DNA from: Sphingomonas sp. KR3-1
GTDB taxonomy: Bacteria > Pseudomonadota > Alphaproteobacteria > Sphingomonadales > Sphingomonadaceae
Direction of reading: 5' to 3'
Assembly (NCBI RefSeq): GCF_040049295.1
Contig: NZ_JBDZDQ010000003.1
Span: 1-64,000, forward strand
DNA: 64,000 nucleotides
The notes below the pieces were generated by a model. The model was given only the letters and a program-made list of their open reading frames with translations. It was not told the DNA's origin and searched no databases. The translations under genes and the position numbers were made by a program. Below, piece after piece: positions 25,072-32,005 of this stretch (position 1 is its first letter; the number at the start of each line of letters is the position of its first letter).

Positions 25072-25634
25072 GCGCCGGGCTCCAGCGCGAAGAAGGCGCC
25101 GTTGCTCCACACGCCGGGCGGCGTGCTGCCATTGGCGAGCGCGATCTCGGCCAGCTCGTAATAGACGCTGCGCGCGACCAGCGCCTCGAGCCCGCCACGG
25201 ACGTGGAGATAGGGGCGGGGGCCGTCCTCGCGCTCCTCGAAGCGCAGGCCATGGTCGGGCCCAGCCGAGACGAGATCGCCGGTGTTGAGCCGGAAGGCGA
25301 GCTTCATCGCCGCGCCTTCGCCTTCGCGCTTCATCTCCACCGCGGTGAAGGGCGCGTCCTCGACATCGATGTCGAGCTTCTCGACCGGGGTGACCAGGAC
25401 GAAGCGGCCATCGGGCTCGCGGCGCAGGATCGTCGAGAACAGGCGGACCATCGGCAGCCGGCCGATCGGCGAGCCCTGGTGGAACCAGGTGCCGTCGCGG
25501 GCGATGCGCATGTCGCTATGCCCGCAATGCGACGGGTTCCAGCTGTCGACGGGCGGCAGGCGGTTCTCCTCGGCGAGCCGGGCGATCTCGGCGAGCGACA
25601 GGCTGGCGAAGTCGGGCGGGGGCGTGGACGGCAT
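25068..25634 (-). CDS. DUF1285 family protein
   Basis: This 188-residue cytoplasmic protein begins with a short Pro/Leu-rich segment (LSLAEIARLAEENRLPPVDSW). It continues with the family landmarks CGHSDMRIARDGTWFHQGSPI, written here as separate overlapping parts, then RLFSTILRRE and LVTPVEKLDIDVEDAPF. DUF1285 is a conserved alphaproteobacterial family of unknown function, usually beside NUDIX and CCA genes as here. It is first in the operon. A short candidate frame with the AFVTFR peptide ends 10 bases upstream of its ATG. Confidence 0.85.
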   Translation of the reverse strand: MPSTPPPDFASLSLAEIARLAEENRLPPVDSWNPSHCGHSDMRIARDGTWFHQGSPIGRLPMVRLFSTILRREPDGRFVLVTPVEKLDIDVEDAPFTAVEMKREGEGAAMKLAFRLNTGDLVSAGPDHGLRFEEREDGPRPYLHVRGGLEALVARSVYYELAEIALANGSTPPGVWSNGAFFALEPGA

Positions 25635-25643
25635 CGATTCGCC

Positions 25644-25840
25644 TCAGTTGATCGGCCGAACGGCGCGGAAAGTCACAAAGGCCATGACATTCACGCGCGC
25701 GAGGCTCCCCAGTGCCCTTTCGGCACGCGAACGCCGCTGCGAGCAAAGCGGGAGCGGGAAAGGCGGTGCGCGATCGGTCATGCCGGGAAACCCAAGCAGA
25801 CAAAATCCTACATTGGAAGGGGTTCGGCGCGCATCGGTGC
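25644..25840 (-). other. Intergenic element copy 1 with conserved SNV-FCL and AFVTFR reading frame
   Basis: Read on the minus strand, this stretch has an open frame with SNVGFCL (near 25820-25800) and ends MAFVTFRAVRPIN, stop at 25644-25646. The final ATG of that frame is at 25685. A second copy at 58346-58575 shares both blocks in the same frame and order. Four of the six AFVTFR codons differ between copies, all silently. It lies directly upstream of DUF1285, so a leader-peptide role is possible, but a repeat element is equally possible. Confidence 0.45.
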
Positions 25841-25849
25841 AGTGGAGGG

Positions 25850-25930
25850 CTGTTCCCCGGCGAAAGCCGGGCCCCAGAGTCCCAAGCGGCACGGCAGGGA
25901 AACCTGGCCCCCGGCTTCGCCGGGGAACAG
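25850..25930. repeat. REPIN-like inverted repeat, 81 bp
   Basis: CTGTTCCCCGGCGAAAGCCG at 25850 is inverted as CGGCTTCGCCGGGGAACAG ending at 25930, with a 30-base centre. It lies 12 bases past the end of the GNAT gene and may end its transcript. Confidence 0.8.
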
Positions 25931-25942
25931 AGAAACTACTGC

Positions 25943-26482
25943 CTACGCTGCCCGTCGAAGACGTGCCCCCAGCATGCCAGGGCCAGCGGGGACGCCGGCG
26001 CCGCGGGCGAGCAGGCGACGTGCCTCGAACGGGCCGGGAAGGCGCCAGCCGCCGGTCCTGTCCGCAGTGAAATCGAAGAAGCGGCCGTAATATTCGGGGT
26101 CGCCGATCAGCATCAGCGCGTCGGCACCCGGAAGCGTCGAGGCAGCCGCTGCCTCGAGCATCCGCTCCATCAGCATGCGGCCGATGCCGCCCTGCTGACG
26201 ATCGGGCTGGACCGCGACCGGGCCGACCATCACCATCGGCACGCTGCCGCCGCCATCGCATTCGAGCGCCACCGGCCAGCTCTGGATCGAGCCGAGCAGG
26301 CTGCCATCCTCCGCCACCGCGGCGAAGCTGAGTTCGGGAACGGGCGAAGTGCCAAGGCGAACCTTGTACGCAGTGCGCGCGCGTCGGCCCGGACCAAAAG
26401 CACGGTCGAGCAAAGTCTCGACGGCCTGAGGATCCACGGTCTCGAGCGGGAGCAATGCGATCACTTCATACATTCCTTTCAT
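25943..26482 (-). CDS. GNAT family N-acetyltransferase
   Basis: This 179-residue protein has the acetyl-CoA-binding core of the GNAT fold: VGPVAVQPDRQQGGIGRMLMERMLE with the Q/R-x-x-G-x-G/A loop near residue 100. The LIGDPEYYGRFFDF segment is typical of the YhbS-like subgroup. The start is uncertain between ATGs at 26482 and 26473, and the first is used. The substrate is unknown. The neighbouring folB is divergent, with 163 bases between the two starts. Confidence 0.85.
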   Translation of the reverse strand: MKGMYEVIALLPLETVDPQAVETLLDRAFGPGRRARTAYKVRLGTSPVPELSFAAVAEDGSLLGSIQSWPVALECDGGGSVPMVMVGPVAVQPDRQQGGIGRMLMERMLEAAAASTLPGADALMLIGDPEYYGRFFDFTADRTGGWRLPGPFEARRLLARGAGVPAGPGMLGARLRRAA

Positions 26483-26645
26483 AACGCCCGACACGCGCAT
26501 CGGGGGCCGCGCGCAATAGCGCCGATCGGCGCTTTCGCAAGTCTGAATATAAGGCGCGGATGGCGCAGGAGGAGGGGCGGGGTTCCCCCGGGGCGCGCTT
26601 CTGCTATGGGCGCGGCCTGTTTTTCCCTGAAAAGGCCCTGGCCAC

Positions 26646-27020
26646 TTGCCCGATTCCCTGAAGCTCCAGGTGCACGACCTGGAAGTCGAAGTCCTCACCG
26701 GCGTCTATTCGGAAGAGACGCACCTGCCGCAGCCGCTGCGCATCTCGGTGACGGTGGACATCGACATGCCCGAGCGCTTCGCGCCGGACACGCCGCTCAA
26801 GGCCTCGAAGAACTATATGGACGTCAAGCACGCGGCGACCGACGCGTTGCCCAAGGACGTGCACTTCACGCTGGTCGAGGCCGTGGCCGAGCATATCTGC
26901 GACACGCTGTTCGTCGGCGATGCGCGGGTGCGCCGGATCGAGGTACGAATCGTCAAGCTGGCGATCGCCGAGCAGGGCGAATCGATCGGAATCACGCTGG
27001 TGCGCGAGCGGAAGGCGTAA
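26646..27020 (+). CDS. folB: Dihydroneopterin aldolase
   Basis: This 124-residue protein matches FolB of folate biosynthesis, which converts dihydroneopterin to 6-hydroxymethyl-dihydropterin and glycolaldehyde. Landmarks are LEVEVLTGVYSEETHLPQPL (conserved Tyr-x-E-E) and TLVEAVAEHICDTLF, plus the VRIVKLAIA strand. No ATG is available near the family start, so TTG at 26646 is chosen, with AAAGG about 10 bases upstream. The bidirectional hairpin at 27021-27047 follows directly after the stop. Confidence 0.85.
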   Translation: MPDSLKLQVHDLEVEVLTGVYSEETHLPQPLRISVTVDIDMPERFAPDTPLKASKNYMDVKHAATDALPKDVHFTLVEAVAEHICDTLFVGDARVRRIEVRIVKLAIAEQGESIGITLVRERKA

Positions 27021-27047
27021 TTCCCTCTCCCGCTTGCGGAGAGGGAA
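27021..27047. terminator. Bidirectional hairpin between folB and the convergent secreted-protein gene
   Basis: TTCCCTCTCC pairs perfectly with GGAGAGGGAA around a 7-base loop. It starts at the base after the folB stop and ends 6 bases before the stop of the convergent gene. Confidence 0.65.
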
Positions 27048-27053
27048 AGATGC

Positions 27054-27890
27054 TCAGGCACAAGGCCCCAGCGAGCGCAGCACGAAGGCATAGTCCTCGC
27101 GCGCCTTTGCGGCGTTCTGCGGATCGTCCGATTCGACTGCTTCGGCGGGCAGCGTGCGGGGCAGGCCGCAGGCGAGGCGGTACCAGAGGAAGCTGTTCGG
27201 GGCGGGGGCACCGGCGGATTCGTCGACAATGTCTCCCAATGACACACTCCAGCGCGTCTTCTCGCCCGGGCGGCGCAGGATCTGGAGCGACACCGGCGCG
27301 CCGCCCGCGGTCTGCAGGAAGACCTGGGTCTCGCCCTCGCCGGGCAGCGATCCGGGCACATGGAACGCGTTGCCGATCCCGGTGATCGCCGGCGGCGCAT
27401 CGGCGGCCAGCGCATCGCGGGTGATCGCGCGGACCTGGGCATCGAGCTCGGGCAACCAGTTCATCTGGCTCGCCAATCCGGTGAGCTGAACCATGGCCGG
27501 GCGGCCGGGCACCGGGCGGGCGAAGAGCAGCACGCGCTGCTTGGCGAGCTTGGGCGGCTTGCCCTTCGCACTGAGCGGCACATCGGCCGTGTAGGTGATG
27601 CGCGAGGTCATCGCCTGACTGCCCCGAATCAGGGCAGAAACATCCGCCTCGACCAGGAATCGGGCCATCCCGGCAGCCAGGCCGCCCGATTCTTCGGGCC
27701 GCAGGCGATCAGCTTTGCGGATGCGGGCATCAATAATGAGCGGGGCCGCAACGACCTGTTTTGCCAGGGTGGCGTAGCTGGGCAATACAGCGGTTGTTTG
27801 TGCCTGCGTTTGCTGGGGTTTAGCGCCTGCATCTAAGGGTGCGGCCAGCGCAATCGCGCAAGAAAATGTGGCGGTGAGCATGCGGTTCAT
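27054..27890 (-). CDS. Secreted protein of unknown function
   Basis: This 278-residue protein has a signal peptide (cleavage near GAKP or AGA, residues 20-24) and is probably periplasmic. No family was recognised. Visible features are a strand-rich middle part (LIIDARIRKADRLRP, then FLVEADVSALIRG), a segment rich in Pro and Gly, and two Cys near the end (LACGLPRTLP and LGPCA) that could form a disulfide. It is divergent from tonB across a 231-base gap and could share its control region. Similar proteins occur in sphingomonads as far as I recall, but no function is known to me. Confidence 0.7.
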   Translation of the reverse strand: MNRMLTATFSCAIALAAPLDAGAKPQQTQAQTTAVLPSYATLAKQVVAAPLIIDARIRKADRLRPEESGGLAAGMARFLVEADVSALIRGSQAMTSRITYTADVPLSAKGKPPKLAKQRVLLFARPVPGRPAMVQLTGLASQMNWLPELDAQVRAITRDALAADAPPAITGIGNAFHVPGSLPGEGETQVFLQTAGGAPVSLQILRRPGEKTRWSVSLGDIVDESAGAPAPNSFLWYRLACGLPRTLPAEAVESDDPQNAAKAREDYAFVLRSLGPCA

Positions 27891-28121
27891 GCCGTTCGCG
27901 ATACCGGATCGAGCGCCCGGTATACAGAAATAATTATGTCATTGGGGGACTGTACGCCCTGATTGTCCGACAAAGGGTTTGCGTCCTCCCGGTGCGCGCG
28001 ATAGAGACTCGCCCGCTGCCGATTAGGACGCATATAGCGCACGGCGGGCAGGCTTGTGCACGGGTCGCAATATCCGCCGCATCGGGCTTGCATGTCAGGA
28101 TTAGAGGAGTGACGTTGCCGA

Positions 28122-28799
28122 ATGTCTTACGCTGACCGTAATACAAGTGGCAGTCGCGTTGTCGCGATCGTACTGGTCGCGATCATCGTGGCTGGCATGG
28201 GGTACGCCTTCGTCACGGGCCTTGCATATCAATATATCAAGAAGCAGGCGGAAAAGCTGAACACGTTCGACGTGCAAGAGCCGCCGCCCCCGCCCGAGGA
28301 AGTGCCGCCGCCGCCGCCGCCGCCGGATACCCCGGTTCCGCCGCCGCCCACTCAAATCGCTGTTCCGCCGTCGCTGGTGCAGGTGCCGACTCCGGCCCCG
28401 CCCATCCAGACGACGCCGAACATTCCCACCATCGCACCGCCGATCACGCCGCCGGCTCCGCCTGCGCCTCCGGCTGCACCGCAGCCGCCGGCTCCGCCGC
28501 GGATCGCCAAGAAGCTCACGCCGCGCGGCTCGCCGCAGGGCTGGGTGACCGACGACGATTATCCTGCCGCCGCACTGCGCGCCGAGCAGGCCGGTACCGT
28601 CCGTTTCCGCCTCGACGTGGATCCTACGGGCAAGGTGACCAACTGCACCGTGACGGGTTCGAGCGGCGTGTCCGTTCTCGACTCCACGGCTTGCTCGCTG
28701 CTCAAGCGCCGCGCCCGGTTCAACCCGGCCGAGGACGAGAGCGGCAACAAGATCGCGGCACCTTACAACGGCAGCTTCACCTGGAAGATTCCGAGCTAA
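28122..28799 (+). CDS. tonB: TonB energy transducer
   Basis: This 225-residue protein has one N-terminal membrane anchor (about residues 12-35) and a long periplasmic Pro-rich arm (residues about 50-130, PPPPPEEVPPPP-like). A TonB C-terminal domain ends it (YPAAALRAEQAGTVRFRLDV, then TACSLLKRRARFNPA). It carries proton-motive energy from ExbB/ExbD to outer membrane receptors. GAGGAG lies 15 bases before the ATG. It is first in a tonB-exbB-exbD-exbD operon. No Fur-like box was recognised in the 231-base upstream region. Confidence 0.94.
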   Translation: MSYADRNTSGSRVVAIVLVAIIVAGMGYAFVTGLAYQYIKKQAEKLNTFDVQEPPPPPEEVPPPPPPPDTPVPPPPTQIAVPPSLVQVPTPAPPIQTTPNIPTIAPPITPPAPPAPPAAPQPPAPPRIAKKLTPRGSPQGWVTDDDYPAAALRAEQAGTVRFRLDVDPTGKVTNCTVTGSSGVSVLDSTACSLLKRRARFNPAEDESGNKIAAPYNGSFTWKIPS

Positions 28800-28817
28800 G
28801 CCGTGTGATCGAATTGG

Positions 28818-28841
28818 CCGGCGCGCCGCGGGGCGCGCCGG
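28818..28841 (+). promoter_or_regulatory. Strong intercistronic hairpin between tonB and exbB
   Basis: CCGGCGCGCC pairs with GGCGCGCCGG around a GCGG loop, starting 19 bases after the tonB stop. There is no T tract, so it is more likely a partial terminator or an mRNA stabiliser or processing site than a full stop, since exbB follows. Confidence 0.6.
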
Positions 28842-28882
28842 ATGTGGAAAAAGCGCTATTTAGTTAGAGGAAAGAACCGACA

Positions 28883-29647
28883 ATGCTCACGACCATTCTC
28901 GCCGCTGCGGCGCCCAAGGGCGAAAACCCGTACGGCCTCATCCCCGCGCTCCGTGAGGGCGGCCTGATCTCGCAGACGGTGTTCGGCATTCTGGTGCTGA
29001 TGCTGTTCTTCTCGCTCTACATCCTGTTCACCAAGCTGTTCGAGCAGCAGAAGATCCTCAACCAGGCGAAGCGCGTCCGCGCCGGTTTCTGGAACGCCAA
29101 CAGCCTGCGCGAAGGCGCTGCCAAGCTCGAGAAGAACTCGGCCTATCGCCAGCTGGTCGATGACGGCCTGGCCGCTCAGGAGCAGCACTCGAAGCTGACC
29201 GATCCGGTCGAAGCCCATGACTGGCTGCACGGCTCGCTCGCCCGCTCGGAGGACCTGATCAACTCGCAGCTGAAGAGCGGCCTGTCGTTCCTCGCCACCG
29301 TGGGTTCGACCGCTCCGTTCATCGGTCTGTTCGGTACGGTTATCGGCATCATCCGCGCGCTCGTGAAGATCGGTGCCGCTGGCCAGGCGTCGATCGACGC
29401 GGTCGCCGGTCCGGTCGGTGAAGCGCTGATCATGACCGCCGTCGGTCTCGCCGTCGCCGTTCCGGCCGTGCTCGCCTACAACTGGCTGCAGGCGCGCAAC
29501 AAGAAGATCAACGAGAGCCTCAGCGCTTTCGCGAACGATCTGCTCGGCTACCTCGCTTCGGACGGCCGCGTGCGTCCGGTCGTTGGCAAGGCTGCTCCGG
29601 CCAAGGCCGCTCCGGCCGCGACGACCAGCACCGCGCCGCGCGCCTAA
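28883..29647 (+). CDS. exbB: ExbB/TolQ family proton channel protein
   Basis: This 254-residue MotA/TolQ/ExbB-family membrane protein has three membrane segments: residues about 30-55 (VFGILVLMLFFSLYILF), about 135-160 and about 180-210. The second and third carry the family pattern FLATVGSTAPFIGLFGTVIG and ALIMTAVGLAVAVPAVLAYN. With ExbD it forms the proton channel that powers TonB. AGGAAAG lies about 11 bases before the ATG. Hairpins lie on both sides of the gene in the operon gaps. Confidence 0.94.
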   Translation: MLTTILAAAAPKGENPYGLIPALREGGLISQTVFGILVLMLFFSLYILFTKLFEQQKILNQAKRVRAGFWNANSLREGAAKLEKNSAYRQLVDDGLAAQEQHSKLTDPVEAHDWLHGSLARSEDLINSQLKSGLSFLATVGSTAPFIGLFGTVIGIIRALVKIGAAGQASIDAVAGPVGEALIMTAVGLAVAVPAVLAYNWLQARNKKINESLSAFANDLLGYLASDGRVRPVVGKAAPAKAAPAATTSTAPRA

Positions 29648-29660
29648 GCGACTATATGGG

Positions 29661-29708
29661 CCCGGCGTCCTCGGACGCCGGGTTCCGTCTCCAGCCCGCG
29701 GGCTGGAG
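29661..29708 (+). promoter_or_regulatory. Two successive hairpins between exbB and exbD
   Basis: CCCGGCGTC-CTCG-GACGCCGGG occupies 29661-29682. A perfect palindrome CTCCAGCCCGCGGGCTGGAG occupies 29689-29708. Neither is followed by a T tract. The second ends 28 bases before the exbD start. Confidence 0.6.
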
Positions 29709-29736
29709 CTAGGATTAAAGGATAGGATAGCGCGCA

Positions 29737-30216
29737 ATGGCGATGAGCGTAGGCGGGGGCGGTGAAGACGCCCCCATGTCGGACATCAATACCACGCCGC
29801 TCGTCGACGTGATGCTGGTGCTCCTCATCATCTTCCTGATCACGGTTCCGGTCGTGATCCAGACGGTGAAGCTGGAGCTGCCGAAGGTTCAGTTCGAACC
29901 GACCATCACCAAGCCCGAGAACGTGGCCCTTTCGGTCACGGCCGAAGGCGGTCAGTGCAAGGTTTTCTGGGGCATGACCCCGGTGACGAGCAAGGAACTG
30001 CTCGATAAGGCGGTCAAGAAGCTTCAGGACGAGATCAAGAAGCAGGGCGGCATCAACGCTGCCGGCCTCGAGCTGCCCGAAGTGCACATCCGCGGCGACG
30101 TGAATACCCCGTACCGCTGCATCGGCGGCACGATCTTCACGATGCAGATGGCCGGGTTCGTCAAGGTCGGCTTCATCTCCGAGCCCCCCGCGGGCTCCGC
30201 CACGGTCCGTCTCTGA
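29737..30216 (+). CDS. exbD: ExbD/TolR family biopolymer transport protein (first copy)
   Basis: This 159-residue protein has a short cytoplasmic N-terminus with MSDINTTPLVDVMLVLLIIF. The Asp in that single membrane helix is the proton-carrying residue of the family. The periplasmic ExbD/TolR domain follows, with two Cys (GGQCKVFWG and YRCIGG) not seen in the second copy. It works with ExbB to energise TonB. AAAGGATAGGAT precedes the ATG. The next gene, a second ExbD, starts 26 bases downstream. Confidence 0.94.
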   Translation: MAMSVGGGGEDAPMSDINTTPLVDVMLVLLIIFLITVPVVIQTVKLELPKVQFEPTITKPENVALSVTAEGGQCKVFWGMTPVTSKELLDKAVKKLQDEIKKQGGINAAGLELPEVHIRGDVNTPYRCIGGTIFTMQMAGFVKVGFISEPPAGSATVRL

Positions 30217-30241
30217 CGGCCTGCTCATAGGAGTTTAGACA

Positions 30242-30667
30242 ATGGCAATGAGCATGGGCGGTGCCGACGACGGCCCGATGATGGAAATCAACACGACGCC
30301 GCTGATCGACGTCATGTTGGTGCTCCTGATCATGATCATCATGACGATCCCGATTCAGACGCATGCGGTGAAGGTCGACCTTCCTCAGTCGAACAACCAG
30401 CCGCAGAACATCGTCGAGCCGGAGAAGAACAAGGTCTATATCGACGCCCAGGGCCAGGTTTTCTGGAACAGCGCGCCGATCGACGACGTGACGCTTCGCC
30501 AGTATCTGGATCAGACGCTGCAGATGTCGCCCGAGCCGGAGCTGCACTTCCAGCCCGACCCGCAGGCACGCTACGAAGTCGTCGACCGCGTTCTCGCGAT
30601 CATCAAGCGCGCGAACGTGAACAAGCTCGGCTTCGTCGGCAACGAGCAGTATCGCAACGATTTCTGA
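30242..30667 (+). CDS. exbD2: ExbD/TolR family biopolymer transport protein (second copy)
   Basis: This 141-residue paralog of the preceding gene has the membrane helix MEINTTPLIDVMLVLLIMII with the conserved Asp, and a periplasmic domain without Cys. TonB systems with two ExbD proteins are known in Xanthomonas and other plant-associated bacteria, where ExbD2 is needed only for some functions. ATAGGAG precedes the ATG. A clear terminator 35 bases downstream ends the operon. Confidence 0.93.
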   Translation: MAMSMGGADDGPMMEINTTPLIDVMLVLLIMIIMTIPIQTHAVKVDLPQSNNQPQNIVEPEKNKVYIDAQGQVFWNSAPIDDVTLRQYLDQTLQMSPEPELHFQPDPQARYEVVDRVLAIIKRANVNKLGFVGNEQYRNDF

Positions 30668-30701
30668 TCCGCCGCCCCTCGGGGCCTGGCATCGGAACAA
30701 G

Positions 30702-30734
30702 GAAAGGCGGTCCTTCGGGGCCGCCTTTCTTTTT
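30702..30734 (+). terminator. Rho-independent terminator of the tonB operon
   Basis: GAAAGGCGG pairs with CCGCCTTTC around a 10-base loop, followed by TTTTT. It is the only full-strength terminator in this operon. Confidence 0.92.
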
Positions 30735-30803
30735 GTCCCTGCGCGACCCGATCTCCTCGGCTCGGCGCATTCCTGCGGGCGGGTGCAATTGCGTGCTTGT
30801 GCG

Positions 30804-30823
30804 TGTGACACGAAAGTGTCACA
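30804..30823 (+). promoter_or_regulatory. Perfect 8-bp inverted repeat upstream of the TPR gene
   Basis: TGTGACAC-GAAA-GTGTCACA is a perfect dyad with a GAAA centre, 59 bases before the start codon at 30883. It could be an operator or an RNA hairpin with a GNRA tetraloop in the 5' leader. The arms are too far apart for a CRP site. Confidence 0.5.
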
Positions 30824-30882
30824 AAATAGTCTCCAAACAGTAACGCGAATTACCTCGTACTGTAACAAAAGGAGTAGGAGTT

Positions 30883-31248
30883 ATGCGCACCGCGCTCATT
30901 GTCCTTGCAGCCGCCCCGTTCGCGCTCGCCGCGCTTCCCGCGCAGGCCCAGGCCCAGAACGGGGACCCCGTTGCCAGTGCCGCGATTTTCGACGGTAACT
31001 ATTCCCAGGCCGAGCAGCAGCTCAACGCCAAGCTTCGCCTCGATCCCGGCCAGCCCGAGCTCCTGCTCAATCTCGCCGCGGTCTATGCCCAGACCGGACG
31101 CACCGCCGAGGCGCGGGCGCTCTACATCCAGGTGCTCCAGCAGCGCGATGTCGAGATGGACCAGTCGGCCGACCGCATGGCGATGTCGCATGCGATCGCC
31201 AACAAGGGTCTTCAATATATCCGCACGCTCCAGCTGAGCGCGCGCTGA
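30883..31248 (+). CDS. Small secreted tetratricopeptide-repeat protein
   Basis: This 121-residue protein has a signal peptide (cleavage near AQA-QN, residue 24). At least two TPR-like helix pairs follow (FDGNYSQAEQQLNAKLRLDP and LLLNLAAVYAQTGRTAEARA). TPR proteins hold other proteins; the partner is unknown. AGGAGTAGGAG lies just before the ATG, an unusually strong ribosome site. It follows the tonB operon but has its own leader with a perfect dyad, so it is probably a separate transcript. Confidence 0.8.
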   Translation: MRTALIVLAAAPFALAALPAQAQAQNGDPVASAAIFDGNYSQAEQQLNAKLRLDPGQPELLLNLAAVYAQTGRTAEARALYIQVLQQRDVEMDQSADRMAMSHAIANKGLQYIRTLQLSAR

Positions 31249-31298
31249 GCCCATTTCCTGCCGCCTGGCTGCGCAGAAGCGCGGCCGGCGGCGAACAC

Positions 31299-31324
31299 CG
31301 GCGCCGCCCCACGCGGCGCCGTTT
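31299..31324 (+). terminator. Terminator-like hairpin after the TPR gene
   Basis: CGGCGCCGC pairs with GCGGCGCCG around CCCAC and is followed by only three T. It lies between the TPR gene and the convergent dcd. Confidence 0.6.
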
Positions 31325-31356
31325 CCATGTTCAGCGCAGATGAATCGAAATCGCGA

Positions 31357-31908
31357 TCAGAGCCGGGGCAGGGTGACGCCGCGCTGGCCCATATATTTGC
31401 CCGCCCGGTCGGCATAGCTGGTCTCGCAGGGCTGGTCGCCCTTCAGGAACAGGAACTGGCACGCGCCCTCGTTCGCATAGATCTTGGCGGGCAGCGGCGT
31501 CGTGTTCGAGAATTCGAGCGTGACATGGCCTTCCCATTCGGGTTCGAGCGGAGTCACGTTCACGATGATCCCGCAGCGCGCATAGGTCGACTTGCCGAGG
31601 CAGATGACCAGCGTGTCGCGCGGGATGCGGAAATATTCGACGGTGCGGGCGAGCGCGAAGCTGTTGGGCGGGATGATGCACACATCGGTCTTGCGATCGA
31701 CGAAGCTGTTCGCGGCGAAGTCCTTGGGATCGACCACCGCCGAATCGACATTGGTGAAGATCTTGAACTCGTCGGCGACGCGCGCGTCATAGCCATAGGA
31801 CGACAGGCCGTAGCTGATGCAGCCCTCGCGGCGCTGCGCCTCGACAAAGGGCTCGATCATGCCCGTCGAGAGGGCCTGTTCGCGAATCCAGCGGTCTGAA
31901 AGGATCAT
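31357..31908 (-). CDS. dcd: dCTP deaminase
   Basis: This 183-residue trimeric enzyme deaminates dCTP to dUTP for thymidylate supply. Landmarks are [12 protein letters not shown] at the start, [13 protein letters not shown], the [12 protein letters not shown] segment and [20 protein letters not shown] with the catalytic Glu, then [20 protein letters not shown]. The ATG at 31908 gives family length. It is divergent from the GH115 gene, with 97 bases between starts. Confidence 0.96.
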   Translation of the reverse strand: MILSDRWIREQALSTGMIEPFVEAQRREGCISYGLSSYGYDARVADEFKIFTNVDSAVVDPKDFAANSFVDRKTDVCIIPPNSFALARTVEYFRIPRDTLVICLGKSTYARCGIIVNVTPLEPEWEGHVTLEFSNTTPLPAKIYANEGACQFLFLKGDQPCETSYADRAGKYMGQRGVTLPRL

Positions 31909-32005
31909 GGGCGACGGTTTCGCCGGAAGCGGGCGGCGGGGCAAGCCGCTTGTCACTTTGGATAGGCTGTGCGCATAACACAGACAAATAAGCACGGAGA
32001 GGGCG

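Noticed and set aside
27891..28121. Fur box in front of tonB
   Set aside because: No 19-bp Fur-like palindrome was seen; the AT-rich AAATAATTATG stretch near 27930 does not match.
30804..30823. CRP-type site TGTGA-N-TCACA
   Set aside because: Half-sites are separated by 10 bases rather than 6, so the helical phase does not fit CRP.
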